Shown piece after piece: positions 9,585 to 18,098 of a stretch of DNA of 64,000 nt; the first letter of the stretch is position 1, and each line of letters starts with the position of its first letter. The position numbers and the translations under genes are program-made. The notes below the pieces were generated by a model. It saw only the letters and a program-made list of their open reading frames with translations. It was not told the origin of the DNA and ran no database searches. This DNA is from Roseinatronobacter sp. S2 (GTDB lineage: Bacteria > Pseudomonadota > Alphaproteobacteria > Rhodobacterales > Rhodobacteraceae): positions 3,406,001 to 3,470,000 of the forward strand of contig NZ_CP121113.1 in NCBI RefSeq assembly GCF_029581395.1. Reading direction: 5' to 3'.

Positions 9585-10187
9585 CTATGTCGCATCCGCT
9601 TTTGCAATGACCCCTGACGCAAGACATTCGAACGCGGCGATGGCCTTGCGCAGTGTGGCCTTGGGATCGTCGCTCGCCGCGACCCAAAGCGCTGCATTCA
9701 GGGCTACACCGTTCAGAAGCCGGGCCAAAGCCTCGATATCCACGGGTTTGATCGCGCCCTGCGCGGCAAGGTCGTTGAGGGTGGCGATGGTCGCCCGAAG
9801 GCATCTGTTCTGGCTGGGCCATTGTGACGGATCGCCAAGCACCGAAGGGCCGTCCAGCAGGACAATCCGCTGAACCTCTGGCCTGAGGGCCATTTCGATA
9901 TAGGCGGCGCCTTCGGCAAGCAATCCGCCCCAGCCGCCGCCTGCACGTTTCCCGGCCTCTTGTGCCTGCGCGGCCATCGCGGAATCAATCTCATCGACCA
10001 CTGCCGCGAACAATCCGCGCTTGTCACCGAAATTGTGATACAGCGCGCCGCGCGTCAGTCCGGCCTCGGCGGTGAAATCGTCCATATAGGCACCAGCGAA
10101 ACCTTTCTCTGCAAAGGCTTTGCGCGCGGCTGCGAGCAGCTTGGCGCGGGTTTCCTGCATCATTGCAGCGCGTGTTTTGGCAGTCAT
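9585..10187 (-). CDS. TetR-family transcriptional repressor
   Basis: Repressor of 200 aa. The N-terminal TetR HTH is clear (AFAEKGFAGAYMDDFTAEAG, then LTRGALYHNFGDKRGLF). The C-terminal ligand domain has the usual alpha-helical pattern (YIEMALRPEVQRIVLLDGP, as in AcrR-like proteins). The ATG at 10187 has GGGAG upstream; the longer open frame reaching 10343 runs through the operator region and is not used. It is divergent from the RidA gene, and three palindromic sites lie between them, so it most likely represses both. Confidence 0.88.
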   Translation of the reverse strand: MTAKTRAAMMQETRAKLLAAARKAFAEKGFAGAYMDDFTAEAGLTRGALYHNFGDKRGLFAAVVDEIDSAMAAQAQEAGKRAGGGWGGLLAEGAAYIEMALRPEVQRIVLLDGPSVLGDPSQWPSQNRCLRATIATLNDLAAQGAIKPVDIEALARLLNGVALNAALWVAASDDPKATLRKAIAAFECLASGVIAKADAT

Positions 10188-10203
10188 TGGCACTCCCTTT
10201 ACG

Positions 10204-10265
10204 ATACGCGGCGTATCTTGTTTGACATACGCCGCGTATGCGTTTAATTGACATACATGGCGTAT
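10204..10265. promoter_or_regulatory. Three TetR-type operator palindromes
   Basis: Site 1 is ATACGCGGCGTAT (10204-10216), a perfect 13-bp palindrome around one base. Site 2 is CATACGCCGCGTATG (10226-10240), perfect over 15 bp. Site 3 is ATACATGGCGTAT (10253-10265), the same sequence with two changes. Sites are spaced 23 and 26 bp apart and fill the space between divergent genes. TTGACA hexamers at 10222 and 10248 overlap the sites, so bound repressor could block polymerase in both directions. Confidence 0.8.
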
Positions 10266-10309
10266 ATAAATTAGCGCCTTTTCACCAGAGCACAACGGAA
10301 AGCCGACAA

Positions 10310-10714
10310 ATGCCCCTGCACAATAAAACCATCTTCCCCGCAAACCGCCACGCCCTTTATGAACAGCACGGCTATTCGGCTGCTGTTCAGGCAGGCGATC
10401 TGGTGTTCATCTCTGGTCAGGTCGGCAGCCGCGATGATGGCACGCCAGAGCCGGATTTTCGCCGTCAGGTGCAACGTGCCTTTGACAATCTGCATGCCGT
10501 TCTAAAGGCTGCGGGATGCTCCTTCGATGATATTGTCGATGTCACGACATTCCACACCAACCCAGAAGAGCAGTTTTCGACCATCATGGACGTGAAGGCC
10601 GAAATCTTTCCCGCAGCACCCTATCCGAACTGGACGGCGGTGGGGGTCACTTGGCTGGCCGGGTTTGATTTCGAGATCAAGGTGATTGCCCGCATACCGA
10701 CAGCGGCCAACTAA
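10310..10714 (+). CDS. RidA family protein (YjgF/YER057c/UK114)
   Basis: Small protein of 134 aa, likely a trimer. RidA proteins deaminate reactive enamine/imine intermediates, or act as related hydrolases in catabolic operons. Typical segments are VFISGQVGSRDDG, the helix VQRAFDNLHAVLKAAGCS, IVDVTTFHTN, and the end FEIKVIARIP. The usual RidA arginine (IxARV) corresponds here to the Arg of VIARIP, so activity is plausible. The ATG at 10310 is chosen because it removes a poor N-terminal extension through the operator region. It is controlled by the adjacent TetR. Confidence 0.85.
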   Translation: MPLHNKTIFPANRHALYEQHGYSAAVQAGDLVFISGQVGSRDDGTPEPDFRRQVQRAFDNLHAVLKAAGCSFDDIVDVTTFHTNPEEQFSTIMDVKAEIFPAAPYPNWTAVGVTWLAGFDFEIKVIARIPTAAN

Positions 10715-10735
10715 GCCACGGCTACGACCCGTCCG

Positions 10736-11602
10736 TTACATGGGTGCAGCCCACTGCCGCGCGACCTTAACATGGTCAAGGACGAGTGCGGCAATCCGCT
10801 CTGGCTGGTCTTCCGGCGAGAAATGCCCGCACTCTTCCAGCACCGTCAGCCGCGATCCGGGGATGGCGTTATGAAGCCTGTGCGCCCAGTCGACCACCTG
10901 CCAGTCGTCGTCAGCGCCCCAGATCAACTGCACTGGCAGTTGCCCAAGCTTGGGCAGCCGGTCGGCAACCTCCATGGTGTGTATTGGATCGTAATGCCGG
11001 ACCTGATGCTGAAAAAGGCTGGGCTGGCCTATCCACCCCGAGATATAGTCAAGATAGGTCTCCAGCGGGCCGTCGGCGAAGTCCTGCTTGTGATAGACCG
11101 CACTCAGCAGCCAGTCGCGGAAATGGCGCCGGTGGGTGTCATCGGGCGCTTTCGCCAGCGCATCAAGGCCTTGCGCCATCTGCTTTCGGGTGCGCGGCGA
11201 CGGATAGCTGTCATAACTGACAACATCAATCATCGTCAGGGACATCAGGCGCTCCGGGTGGAAAACACCGAACCGCTGTGCGATGCCGCCGCCGATGTCA
11301 TGCGCCACCAGATGAAACCGCTTAAGGCCCCAGTGATCCAGCATCGCTTTAAGGATCTCAACCTGTGCGGACATTGATGTATCGACCTGCGGATCATGCG
11401 GACGCTCTGACAGGCCAAAGCCCAGAAGGTCGAAGACATGCGCGCGGTACCCTTGCTGTGCAACGCGGGGGGCAATGTTGCGCCAGATCAGCGACGACGA
11501 CGGTGTGCCATGAAGAAAGACGACCGGCGCGCCGTTTCCTTGGGTGCCACAAGCGATGCGGTGGCCGTTCACGATGATCTGGTCTGTGATAAGCGGGTTC
11601 AT
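10736..11602 (-). CDS. Alpha/beta hydrolase with Asp nucleophile (epoxide hydrolase / haloalkane dehalogenase type)
   Basis: Hydrolase of 288 aa. The oxyanion motif HGTP is at residues 31-34. The nucleophile elbow is HDIGGG with Asp102 rather than Ser, which points to the epoxide hydrolase / dehalogenase group. The acid is in WGADDDW and the catalytic His in EECGHFSPEDQPERI. The start at 11602 has GGAGAG 6 bp upstream. It is divergent from the LysR gene 94 bp away, its probable regulator. The substrate is unknown; an ester hydrolase is less likely because of the Asp. Confidence 0.85.
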   Translation of the reverse strand: MNPLITDQIIVNGHRIACGTQGNGAPVVFLHGTPSSSLIWRNIAPRVAQQGYRAHVFDLLGFGLSERPHDPQVDTSMSAQVEILKAMLDHWGLKRFHLVAHDIGGGIAQRFGVFHPERLMSLTMIDVVSYDSYPSPRTRKQMAQGLDALAKAPDDTHRRHFRDWLLSAVYHKQDFADGPLETYLDYISGWIGQPSLFQHQVRHYDPIHTMEVADRLPKLGQLPVQLIWGADDDWQVVDWAHRLHNAIPGSRLTVLEECGHFSPEDQPERIAALVLDHVKVARQWAAPM

Positions 11603-11696
11603 GGGGCACTCTCCGTGTTGTGCTTTCAAGCCCAAAATGTGCCGCCTGTGTCATGATGTAAAATGCAGTGTTTGACAAAAATGATCTAAATATGTC

Positions 11697-12590
11697 ATGT
11701 CAGCCCGCATGTCAAAGCTGGAAATCGGGGCACTCACGGCCCTTTGCGCGATCCATGACCACGGCGGCGTCTCCCGCGCCGCCGCTGTGCTTGTGCTGTC
11801 GCAATCGGCAATCTCTCACAAGATCAAGCGGCTGGAAGACACGCTTGGCTGTGCGCTGCTGGACCGCCGACCCGGCCACCCCCGCTTCACGCAAGAGGGC
11901 GCGAAGCTTCTGAGTTATGCGCGGCGCATCCTCGCCCTTCATGACGAGGCCCTTCATGCGCTGAGCACGGAACCCCTGAGCGGCCTGATAAGGCTGGGCG
12001 TGACCGAGGATATGACAAGCGGCGGCGTGTCCCGCGTGCTCGGGCGCTTCACCCGTCTTTACCCTGCCATCTCGGTTCAGATCAGCGTCGCGCAAAGCCG
12101 GGTGATCGCGCAACGTCTGAACCGTGGGGAGCTGGATGCAGGGGTCTTTCAGGTGTTCGCCAATGACCGCCAACCGGACGACGTGACGCTGATCGAGGAC
12201 AGCCTGCACTGGGTCAAATCACCCGATCTTATACTTGATCTGGCGCGGCCTGTTCCGCTGCTGGCTTTTGATAACGACTGCTACTACCGCGATTGGGTTC
12301 TGCACCACGCGCAGCAACCCGCGGCGGGGTTCCGTATCGTCATGGAATGCGCGAGCATTGCCGGCATGAGATCGGCCATCCGCGCCGGATTGGGCGTCAC
12401 CCTTCTGAATGGCAGACATATCGAGGCGGGATTCGAGGAGCTTACGGACCATTTCCCACCCCCGCCCGACCTTGCCTTCGTCATCCGCACAGGGCCGAAA
12501 CCGCGCAACGCGACCGTAATGGCCCTGATCAAAATCGTGGCGGGCGAACGCGACTGGCACCCCGACGCGGATGTTGGAAAAGCCTGCTGA
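11697..12590 (+). CDS. LysR-family transcriptional regulator
   Basis: Regulator of 297 aa with an N-terminal winged HTH (GGVSRAAAVLVLSQSAISHKI, then RLEDTLGCALLDRRPG). The effector-binding half has the family strand LSGLIRLGVTEDM and ends in a C-terminal segment around VMECASIAGMRSAIRAGLGV. It is divergent from the alpha/beta hydrolase, the standard LysR arrangement, and probably controls it in response to its substrate. Confidence 0.9.
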   Translation: MSARMSKLEIGALTALCAIHDHGGVSRAAAVLVLSQSAISHKIKRLEDTLGCALLDRRPGHPRFTQEGAKLLSYARRILALHDEALHALSTEPLSGLIRLGVTEDMTSGGVSRVLGRFTRLYPAISVQISVAQSRVIAQRLNRGELDAGVFQVFANDRQPDDVTLIEDSLHWVKSPDLILDLARPVPLLAFDNDCYYRDWVLHHAQQPAAGFRIVMECASIAGMRSAIRAGLGVTLLNGRHIEAGFEELTDHFPPPPDLAFVIRTGPKPRNATVMALIKIVAGERDWHPDADVGKAC

Positions 12591-12668
12591 TCGGGCCAAA
12601 GCGCGGGATGGGGCGGATAGGGCACAGGCAACGGCGCGCGTTTGCGACCGTCGCCATGACCTGACGCC

Positions 12669-13310
12669 TCACCAGGGTGTCATGCCGTCAGGTTCCACGA
12701 AGCGACCGCTGTCATCGCCACCAAGGGCGTATTGCACCGGCAGGCGTGCGCCCTCTGCGGGTGTCATGGTGCCGTAGCCTGTCAGGTCCGTCTTGACGAA
12801 CCCCGGGCTGACGGAATTCACCTTGATGGCGGTTCCCTTCAACGCCTCATGCAACTGCACTGTCAGCATGTTTGTCGCGGCTTTCGACGCGTTGTAGCCG
12901 ATAAACTGATTGGCATAATAGGGCGACGCCGGATCGCAGTTCAGGGTCAACGAACCGAGGGAGCTCGACAGGTTGACGATCCGGCCTTGGGGTGCCTTGT
13001 GCAGCAGCGGCAGCATTGCCTGCGTGACGGCCAGTGTCCCGATGAAGTTGACCTCCATCACCTGCCGGACAGCCGCAATCGCGGCCTTGGCGGGGGTGGC
13101 ATCGGCAAAATCAAAAATGCCCGCATTATTGACAAGGATGTCAAGGCGGCTGTGCCGTGCCCCGATCTGCATTGCCGCATCGTTGATCGTGGTATGGTCA
13201 AGAAGATCAAGCGCAATGCTTTTGAACGTGGGCTGTCGGAGCAAGAGGGTTGCATCGCACCTTTGGCAATCAGTTCCTTGGCTATTTCCACATTTCGGGC
13301 CGACCAGTTG
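12669..13310 (-). pseudogene. Short-chain dehydrogenase/reductase, broken 5' part
   Basis: The C-terminal three quarters are intact: ILVNNAGIFDF, the catalytic Ser in IVNLSSSLGS, YNASKAATN (Tyr and Lys), the PG motif SVSPGFVKTD, and the family-like end SGRFVEPDGMTPW. Further upstream the frame breaks. VEIAKELIAKGA is in one frame and ATLLLRQPTF in the next, and joining them requires removing about 5 bp (GATGC) near 13252-13262. The N-terminal NAD(P) glycine motif is missing altogether, because the 3' end of the upstream gene abuts. It is therefore non-functional unless a second start makes a partial protein. Confidence 0.7.
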
Positions 13311-13332
13311 GACCGGGCGCGATCCGCTGCGC

Positions 13333-13748
13333 CTAAAAGAAGGACAGAACGACGGCAATGACCAGACCCGCCGCCAGATGATAGGAACCGCTGACTGCGC
13401 CATAAAGCATGGGATGCGGGATGTTGGGGTTGATCCCGGTGTTGATCGTGGTGGCCGCAAGAAAACCGATGCCGAGGAACAGGCCCAGCCCAATCGCGCC
13501 GGTCAGCGAGCCGATCCCAAGGCTGGACATCAGAACGGCTGTGGAGAAAGCGGTGATCAGGCTCCAGACGGCGGGGCCGATGATCATCAGCGGGGCGGGT
13601 CTTGCATTCGGGTCATGCGCAAGGCCAAGGGCCGCAGAATAAGTGCGGCCAAAGATTACGGAGAACCAAAGCCCCCCAGCACGAAAGAGGCGATGCTTGC
13701 CGCGATGATGCCGATCCAGCTGATGTCAGAAAAGTTGAGCATGGTCAT
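13333..13748 (-). pseudogene. DUF1761-like membrane protein with a -1 frameshift in a G-run
   Basis: Two frames together give a normal-length (about 138 aa) DUF1761-type protein. The first half from 13748 reads MTMLNFSDISWIGII then FVLGG, and stops after 29 codons. The second half, from the G-run onward, reads LWFSVIFGRTYSAALGLAHD and continues to the stop at 13333 with helices (SLGIGSLTGAIGLGLFLGIG). The shift point is a run of six G on the minus strand (plus positions about 13672-13677). One extra G restores the frame. It could be a real inactivation, a sequencing error or, less likely, programmed slippage on G-GGG-GGC. Confidence 0.65.
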
Positions 13749-13815
13749 TGTCCTTTTGATGTCTTGCTGAGAACTCTGTAAGACATCCCTACTGACAATT
13801 TCCGGCAGTTATAAA

Positions 13816-14514
13816 ATGGCACGATCCGACCGCCTCTTTCGCTTGCTGCAAGCCATGCGCCAGATGCCGCCGCCAATCACGGCAGCGCGGCTGGCCGAGG
13901 AAACCGGCGTCTCTGTCCGCTCGCTCTACCGCGATATTGACAGCCTGCGGGCCGCTGGCGCGCGGATCGAAGGCGAACGTGGTTACGGCTACCAGCTTAT
14001 CGAAGACGCGGCGCTGCCCCCCCAGATGATGAATCGCGATGAGATGGAAGCGCTGGCTTTGGGGTTGGCCGAAGTTCGCGCTATGGGGGATGCGACAATG
14101 GCGCGCGCGGCAGAGTCCGTCCTCGCCAAGATCGGCGCGACCCTGCCCGAAGGGCGGGCCCAACACTTGTTCCACGCGGTATCGCAGGCCTACAGGCCCG
14201 ATGCCCGTATCAGGTCGTCGGTCGATATGGACATTATACGCGCCGCCTGTTTCGACGAGCGCGCACTTCGGGTCGATTATGCCGACAAGCAAGGCACCCG
14301 GACCACACGAACGGTTCTGCCGCTGGCCGTGATGTATACCGAACGTTGTCTGACCCTTCTGGCCTGGTGCTGCCTGCGCGAAGACTTTCGCATGTTCCGC
14401 GGCGACAGGATTGCCGCCGTCGAAGATGGAGGTCACAGCTTCCGGCCAAGGCGCGTTGCCCTGCTTCGCGACTACCTTGTCCGGTTGCGCGCGGCAGACG
14501 TTAACAAGGCATAA
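13816..14514 (+). CDS. WYL-domain (YafY-type) transcriptional regulator
   Basis: Regulator of 232 aa. The N-terminal HTH is of the DeoR-like HTH_11 type (ITAARLAEETGVSVRSLYRD, then IDSLRAAGARI). A WYL-type sensor domain follows (VDYADKQGTRTTRTVLPLAV, TLLAWCCLREDFRMFR). It is divergent from the broken DUF1761-like gene and SDR with only 67 bp between, so it probably once regulated them, and may now regulate nothing but itself. Confidence 0.85.
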   Translation: MARSDRLFRLLQAMRQMPPPITAARLAEETGVSVRSLYRDIDSLRAAGARIEGERGYGYQLIEDAALPPQMMNRDEMEALALGLAEVRAMGDATMARAAESVLAKIGATLPEGRAQHLFHAVSQAYRPDARIRSSVDMDIIRAACFDERALRVDYADKQGTRTTRTVLPLAVMYTERCLTLLAWCCLREDFRMFRGDRIAAVEDGGHSFRPRRVALLRDYLVRLRAADVNKA

Positions 14515-14723
14515 CAATCGCGGCTCTGGCGCATGGGGAAAGGATCTTGGGGTAGCTGCACCTGAAAAGGGCTACAGCTTGCCGTAGTCTGCCTGAAAGT
14601 CGGGGAAGGGTTTTTCGCGGCATTGCAGGGGTCTGTTCCAGCTGCGGTCGCGTCCCTTTGGTATCAATCCGGTTGATTTTCCTGTCGGCTCTCTCTCATA
14701 CTGCAGCGAAATTGCAGGAATTC

Positions 14724-15326
14724 ATGATGATAAACCTTCACCCACCGACATTGATGGGGCGTTATGTCGAACTTGTTCCCCTGGAACGCCACCACCATGA
14801 TGCGCTTGTCGATGCGGCCAGCGATGGCGAGCTTTGGCGGCTATGGTATACCAGCATTCCTGAGCCAGAGGCGATGGCCGCTGAAATCGAGCGTCGCCTG
14901 AGCCTTCAGTCGGCAGGGATGATGCTGCCATTCACGGTGATCGACCGCCCCACAGGCCAAGCCGTCGGTATGACAACCTATATGAACATCAATCAGCATG
15001 GACCACGGTTGGAAATTGGATCGACGTGGTATGCAAAGCGTGTTCAGCGAACCCCGCTGAATACCGAAGCGAAGCTTTTGCTGCTTGGACATGCGTTCGA
15101 AACCCTGAACTGCATCGCGGTGGAGTTTCGCACCCATTTCCTGAACCACCAAAGCCGACGTGCGATTGAACGGTTGGGTGCCAAGCTTGACGGTATCCTG
15201 CGCCAGCATATGCGCATGGCGGATGGCAGCCTTCGTGATACCTGTGTTTACAGTATTATTCCGTCGGAATGGCCAGCCGTGCGTGCGGGGCTCAAATGGA
15301 AGCTGGAACAGTTCAGCGCTGAATGA
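14724..15326 (+). CDS. GNAT-family N-acetyltransferase (RimJ/RimL-like)
   Basis: Cytoplasmic acetyltransferase of 200 aa. The start ATG at 14724 (or 14727) has AGGA 6-9 bp upstream. The family pattern is GRYVELVPLERHHHDAL at the N-terminus, IGSTWYAKRVQRTPLNTEAK for the acetyl-CoA pyrophosphate region (a weak form of the usual Q/RxxGxG/A motif), and NHQSRRAIERLGAKLDGILR for the C-terminal motif. This subgroup often acetylates small molecules or protein N-termini; the target is unknown. It converges on the broken ssb gene. Confidence 0.82.
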   Translation: MMINLHPPTLMGRYVELVPLERHHHDALVDAASDGELWRLWYTSIPEPEAMAAEIERRLSLQSAGMMLPFTVIDRPTGQAVGMTTYMNINQHGPRLEIGSTWYAKRVQRTPLNTEAKLLLLGHAFETLNCIAVEFRTHFLNHQSRRAIERLGAKLDGILRQHMRMADGSLRDTCVYSIIPSEWPAVRAGLKWKLEQFSAE

Positions 15327-15390
15327 CGGCTTCTGGCTTCACGCGGCCTTGCGGCGCTGCACCAAACCCGAGGGGGAGGGCCCGTTCTTT

Positions 15391-15798
15391 TCAGAACGGG
15401 ATCTCGTCGTCTTTGTAGACCAGCTCGGGGGACACACTCTCGGCCGATTTCGGGCGGCTGAGGAAATCGACCTTCTCGGCGATGATCTCGCAGCCGTAGC
15501 GGTCGTTGCCTGCGTCGTCGGTCCATTTCGTGTAGTGGATACGCCCGTGGACAAGGACTTTCACGCCCTTTTCGCAATGCTCCGCGACCGTTTGGCCCAG
15601 GCCGTTGAAGCAGGTGATGCGGTGCCATTCGGTATCCAAGACCCGTTAGCCGTTCTTATCGCGAGAGGTCCGACCTTCCGAGAGGCGGGGGCGCGAGGTA
15701 GCGAGGCTGAAGTTGGTGATGTTGATGCCTGCGCTTTTGGTGGTGCGGGCTTCGGGTTTTTGGCCAAGTAGGCCTGCGAGGATGACGATGTTCTGCAT
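15391..15798 (-). pseudogene. ssb: Single-stranded DNA-binding protein with an in-frame stop
   Basis: The frame from ATG at 15798 reads MQNIVILAGLLGQKPEAR, then NITNFSLATS, and meets TAA at 15646-15648 after 50 codons. The same frame continues unbroken with RVLDTEWHRITCFNGLGQT, GVKVLVHGRIHYTKW and the acidic-tip-like end YKDDEIPF. These are the OB-fold and C-terminal tip of a bacterial SSB of about 135 aa. It is a single nonsense codon, not a frameshift. Unless the stop is read through or is an error, this plasmid-type extra copy is dead. A downstream TTG at 15639 could only yield a truncated protein. Confidence 0.8.
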
Positions 15799-15866
15799 GG
15801 GTAGCTTCCTTCTGTGTCCTGTCTTCGGGACCGTCCGTTGGACAAGACCCGGAAAAACCCCGTCGG

Positions 15867-16148
15867 GTGACGCGTGCACGGTGGACGGAACGGACGCCGC
15901 CCCCCCCCCCAGAGGACCGACAAAAGACAGAAGCCCGCGCCAAGGTGGAAGCCTTCGCCAGAGAGCTGGGCTATTCGCAGGCCGAACTCATGGGCGGGGA
16001 TGCAAAACCCAAGCGCGCGCCCATCGCGCCGAAATACCGCCACCTTGAGAATCCGGCGCTCACCTGGTCCGGATGCGGGCGCAAACCGCAGTGGTTTGTG
16101 GAAGCGCTGGAGGCGGGCAAAACCGCAGAGGATTTGACCATCGGCTGA
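15867..16148 (+). pseudogene. H-NS/HvrA-family DNA-binding protein, 5'-truncated
   Basis: The C-terminal DNA-binding domain is clear (APKYRHLENPALTWSG, then RKPQWFVEALEAGKTAEDL). The preceding helix is EARAKVEAFARELGYSQAEL. The oligomerisation region is lost: the frame upstream of about 15915 passes through a run of eleven C (15900-15910) and a proline-rich stretch unlike any H-NS. The DNA-contact motif normally SGRGRKP reads SGCGRKP, replacing an arginine. Both changes suggest a decayed copy. It is divergent from the dead ssb. Confidence 0.6.
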
Positions 16149-16294
16149 TGACCGCGACAGACATCAGTCCAAGGACACGTTCTGGCCTTGATACATATTC
16201 AACCAAACCAAGGAAAGATGAGCACCTCTGCTATTAGGCTCCCTGAAAGTCAAACCATAAGCTGTCCCGATGAGATTTCCAGCTTGCAAAGAAA

Positions 16295-17062
16295 CTACTT
16301 TCGCAATTGTGGCAGTGATCGCAGATAATCAAGCGAGCGCGTGGCAAATACCTTCCAGTCGGAAGGATTGTCATGCTCTGTCACGATGTGATGTGCATTT
16401 GTTTCACTAAACAATGGGGCTAGGCGGGGCCAGTCGATAATGCCGTCGCCTGTTGCCGTCCAGCCGTCATCTTTCAATGTGCCGTCTGGTGCTGTGTCCT
16501 TGACCTGAATGGCGATGATCCGGTCCGCATAGCGTATCAGTTCGGCGGCCGGGTCGGTGCCCGCGCGCATAATCCAGCCGCAATCGATTTCGAAATGCAG
16601 ATCTTTGCCGCCCGCTGCCAGAATATGATCAATAGGTCGCGACCCATCGGCCAACGGAAAATACTCAAAGTCATGATTATGCCATGCGACCTTGAGTCCA
16701 TGGGCGGACACCTGCTGTGCGGCCTGCCCCAACCTGTCGCCCAGTATGCGCCACATGTCAGGGGTCGTCCCGCGTTCGTTTGGTGCCAGATAGGGCGGGA
16801 TCATCAACCACGCCCCCAAGGCATGGGCGATGTCGATATATTTCGCAGTCTCGTTGATCAGGCCCGCAAGTGGCATGTGAAAGCCATAACAATCCAGACC
16901 TGCATCGCGGATCTGGCGTCCGAATGTCACAGGATCATCCTCATAAGCGGCTTGCCAAGGTTCCACAGCATCATAGCCCATGGATTTGAGTGCCCCCAGT
17001 TGAGGTTCTATGGGCCAAAAATTGCGGGCGGAATAAAGCTGACAAGAGATCGGATATTTCAT
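16295..17062 (-). CDS. Sugar phosphate isomerase/epimerase-family TIM-barrel protein
   Basis: Protein of 255 aa of the xylose-isomerase-like superfamily. It carries the metal-binding pattern KVAWHNHDFEYFP, HFEIDCGWIM, and HIVTEHDNPSDW near the end. The ATG at 17062 (MKYPISCQLYSARNF) has AGGG upstream; longer frames run into the upstream gene. It is the last gene of the minus-strand carbohydrate operon. With a Gfo/Idh oxidoreductase as neighbour, it could isomerise, epimerise or perform a beta-elimination on a keto-sugar. The exact reaction is not readable. Confidence 0.82.
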   Translation of the reverse strand: MKYPISCQLYSARNFWPIEPQLGALKSMGYDAVEPWQAAYEDDPVTFGRQIRDAGLDCYGFHMPLAGLINETAKYIDIAHALGAWLMIPPYLAPNERGTTPDMWRILGDRLGQAAQQVSAHGLKVAWHNHDFEYFPLADGSRPIDHILAAGGKDLHFEIDCGWIMRAGTDPAAELIRYADRIIAIQVKDTAPDGTLKDDGWTATGDGIIDWPRLAPLFSETNAHHIVTEHDNPSDWKVFATRSLDYLRSLPQLRK

Positions 17063-17129
17063 GAAATCGCCCTGTCTGTTGAAACGGGTGTCCGCCTTGC
17101 CCGTCGGGTCAAGGCGGAATTGTGATCCC

Positions 17130-18098
17130 TCACCGCGGAAAACCGGCCAGGCGATAGATCGCATCAAGCGCAATCATGTTGTTGATTGCGTCAGTGGGAC
17201 CGGTCGGCAGATCGGCACCCGTGTCGATGGCATCAAGCAGCGCCGACAATTGATAGTCGTATGTCGTGCCCCCTGCGACCGTGCGGATTACAAAACTATC
17301 GCCAAACCGTTCGCGGATGGAGTGTCCCTGATGCGGCAAGCAGGGATTTTCCAGTTCCACTTCCCCCGTCTCGCCCACAATCTTCAACAGACCCAGAAAG
17401 GGAGGGTTGGCAATATCGGCCACAAGTGTCGCGGTAACGCCGTCGTCGAATTCCATCTCACATTGCATGGACTGATCAACACCCAACTTCGTCCGCTCTG
17501 CCTGCGCCGACAGGATACGGGGTTCCCCGCCGTGAAAGCTGCGCAGCCAATGCAGCGGATAGCAGCCCAGATCCATCATGGCCCCGCCGCCCTGCGCCGG
17601 GTCGTGTCTGATAGACTTTTCATCGAAGGGGATATCGACGTAGAATTCAGCACGCATCGAAAGGATCTTGCCCAGTTTACCCGACGCCTTGATCTGGAGA
17701 AGGTGCAAAAAAGCAGGATGATATCGGTCGTGGAACGCTTCCATAAGAACGCGATCAGCTTTCATCGCGGCAGCCGCCATGGCGCGCGCGTCATCGGCGG
17801 TCATCCCGATCGGCTTTTCGCACAGCACATGCTTGCCAGCTTCGAATGCCTTGATCGTCCATTCGGCATGACCCGCCGGCGGCAGGGCATTGTATACAAT
17901 ATCAATCTCGGGATCGCCGAGCAGGGCATCATAACTTTCATACGCCTTCCCGATGCGATGGGTCTGCGCGTAGTCCTGAGCTGCCTGGGCACGACGCGAG
18001 GCAACGGCGTGGATTGTTACATCTTCACGGCGGTTAACGGGCTGGATTATAGAGCGCGGCGCAATACCTGCGGCCCCCAAGATACCAATCTTGTGCAT
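17130..18098 (-). CDS. Gfo/Idh/MocA-family NAD(P)-dependent oxidoreductase
   Basis: Dehydrogenase of 322 aa. The Rossmann fold starts at once with KIGILGAAGIAPRS. The diagnostic EKP motif is VLCEKPIGMT, with the catalytic-face residues around FHDRYHPAFLHL and GGGAMMDLGCYPLHWL. Start ATG 18098 has a strong GGAGG. It sits between the VOC gene and the isomerase/epimerase gene, so the three are probably co-transcribed. It likely oxidises or reduces a hydroxyl of a sugar or glycoside. Confidence 0.88.
   Translation of the reverse strand: MHKIGILGAAGIAPRSIIQPVNRREDVTIHAVASRRAQAAQDYAQTHRIGKAYESYDALLGDPEIDIVYNALPPAGHAEWTIKAFEAGKHVLCEKPIGMTADDARAMAAAAMKADRVLMEAFHDRYHPAFLHLLQIKASGKLGKILSMRAEFYVDIPFDEKSIRHDPAQGGGAMMDLGCYPLHWLRSFHGGEPRILSAQAERTKLGVDQSMQCEMEFDDGVTATLVADIANPPFLGLLKIVGETGEVELENPCLPHQGHSIRERFGDSFVIRTVAGGTTYDYQLSALLDAIDTGADLPTGPTDAINNMIALDAIYRLAGFPR

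Noticed and set aside
9232..9873. 213-aa plus-strand frame across the TetR gene
   Set aside because: Antisense to the clear TetR coding sequence; its composition is that of a shadow frame.
10772..11377. 201-aa plus-strand frame inside the alpha/beta hydrolase gene
   Set aside because: Mirror of a gene with intact catalytic motifs on the minus strand.
8602..16148. Complete conjugative or replication module
   Set aside because: Only remnants (ssb, H-NS) and unassigned small genes are present; no relaxase, repABC or type IV secretion gene can be supported.
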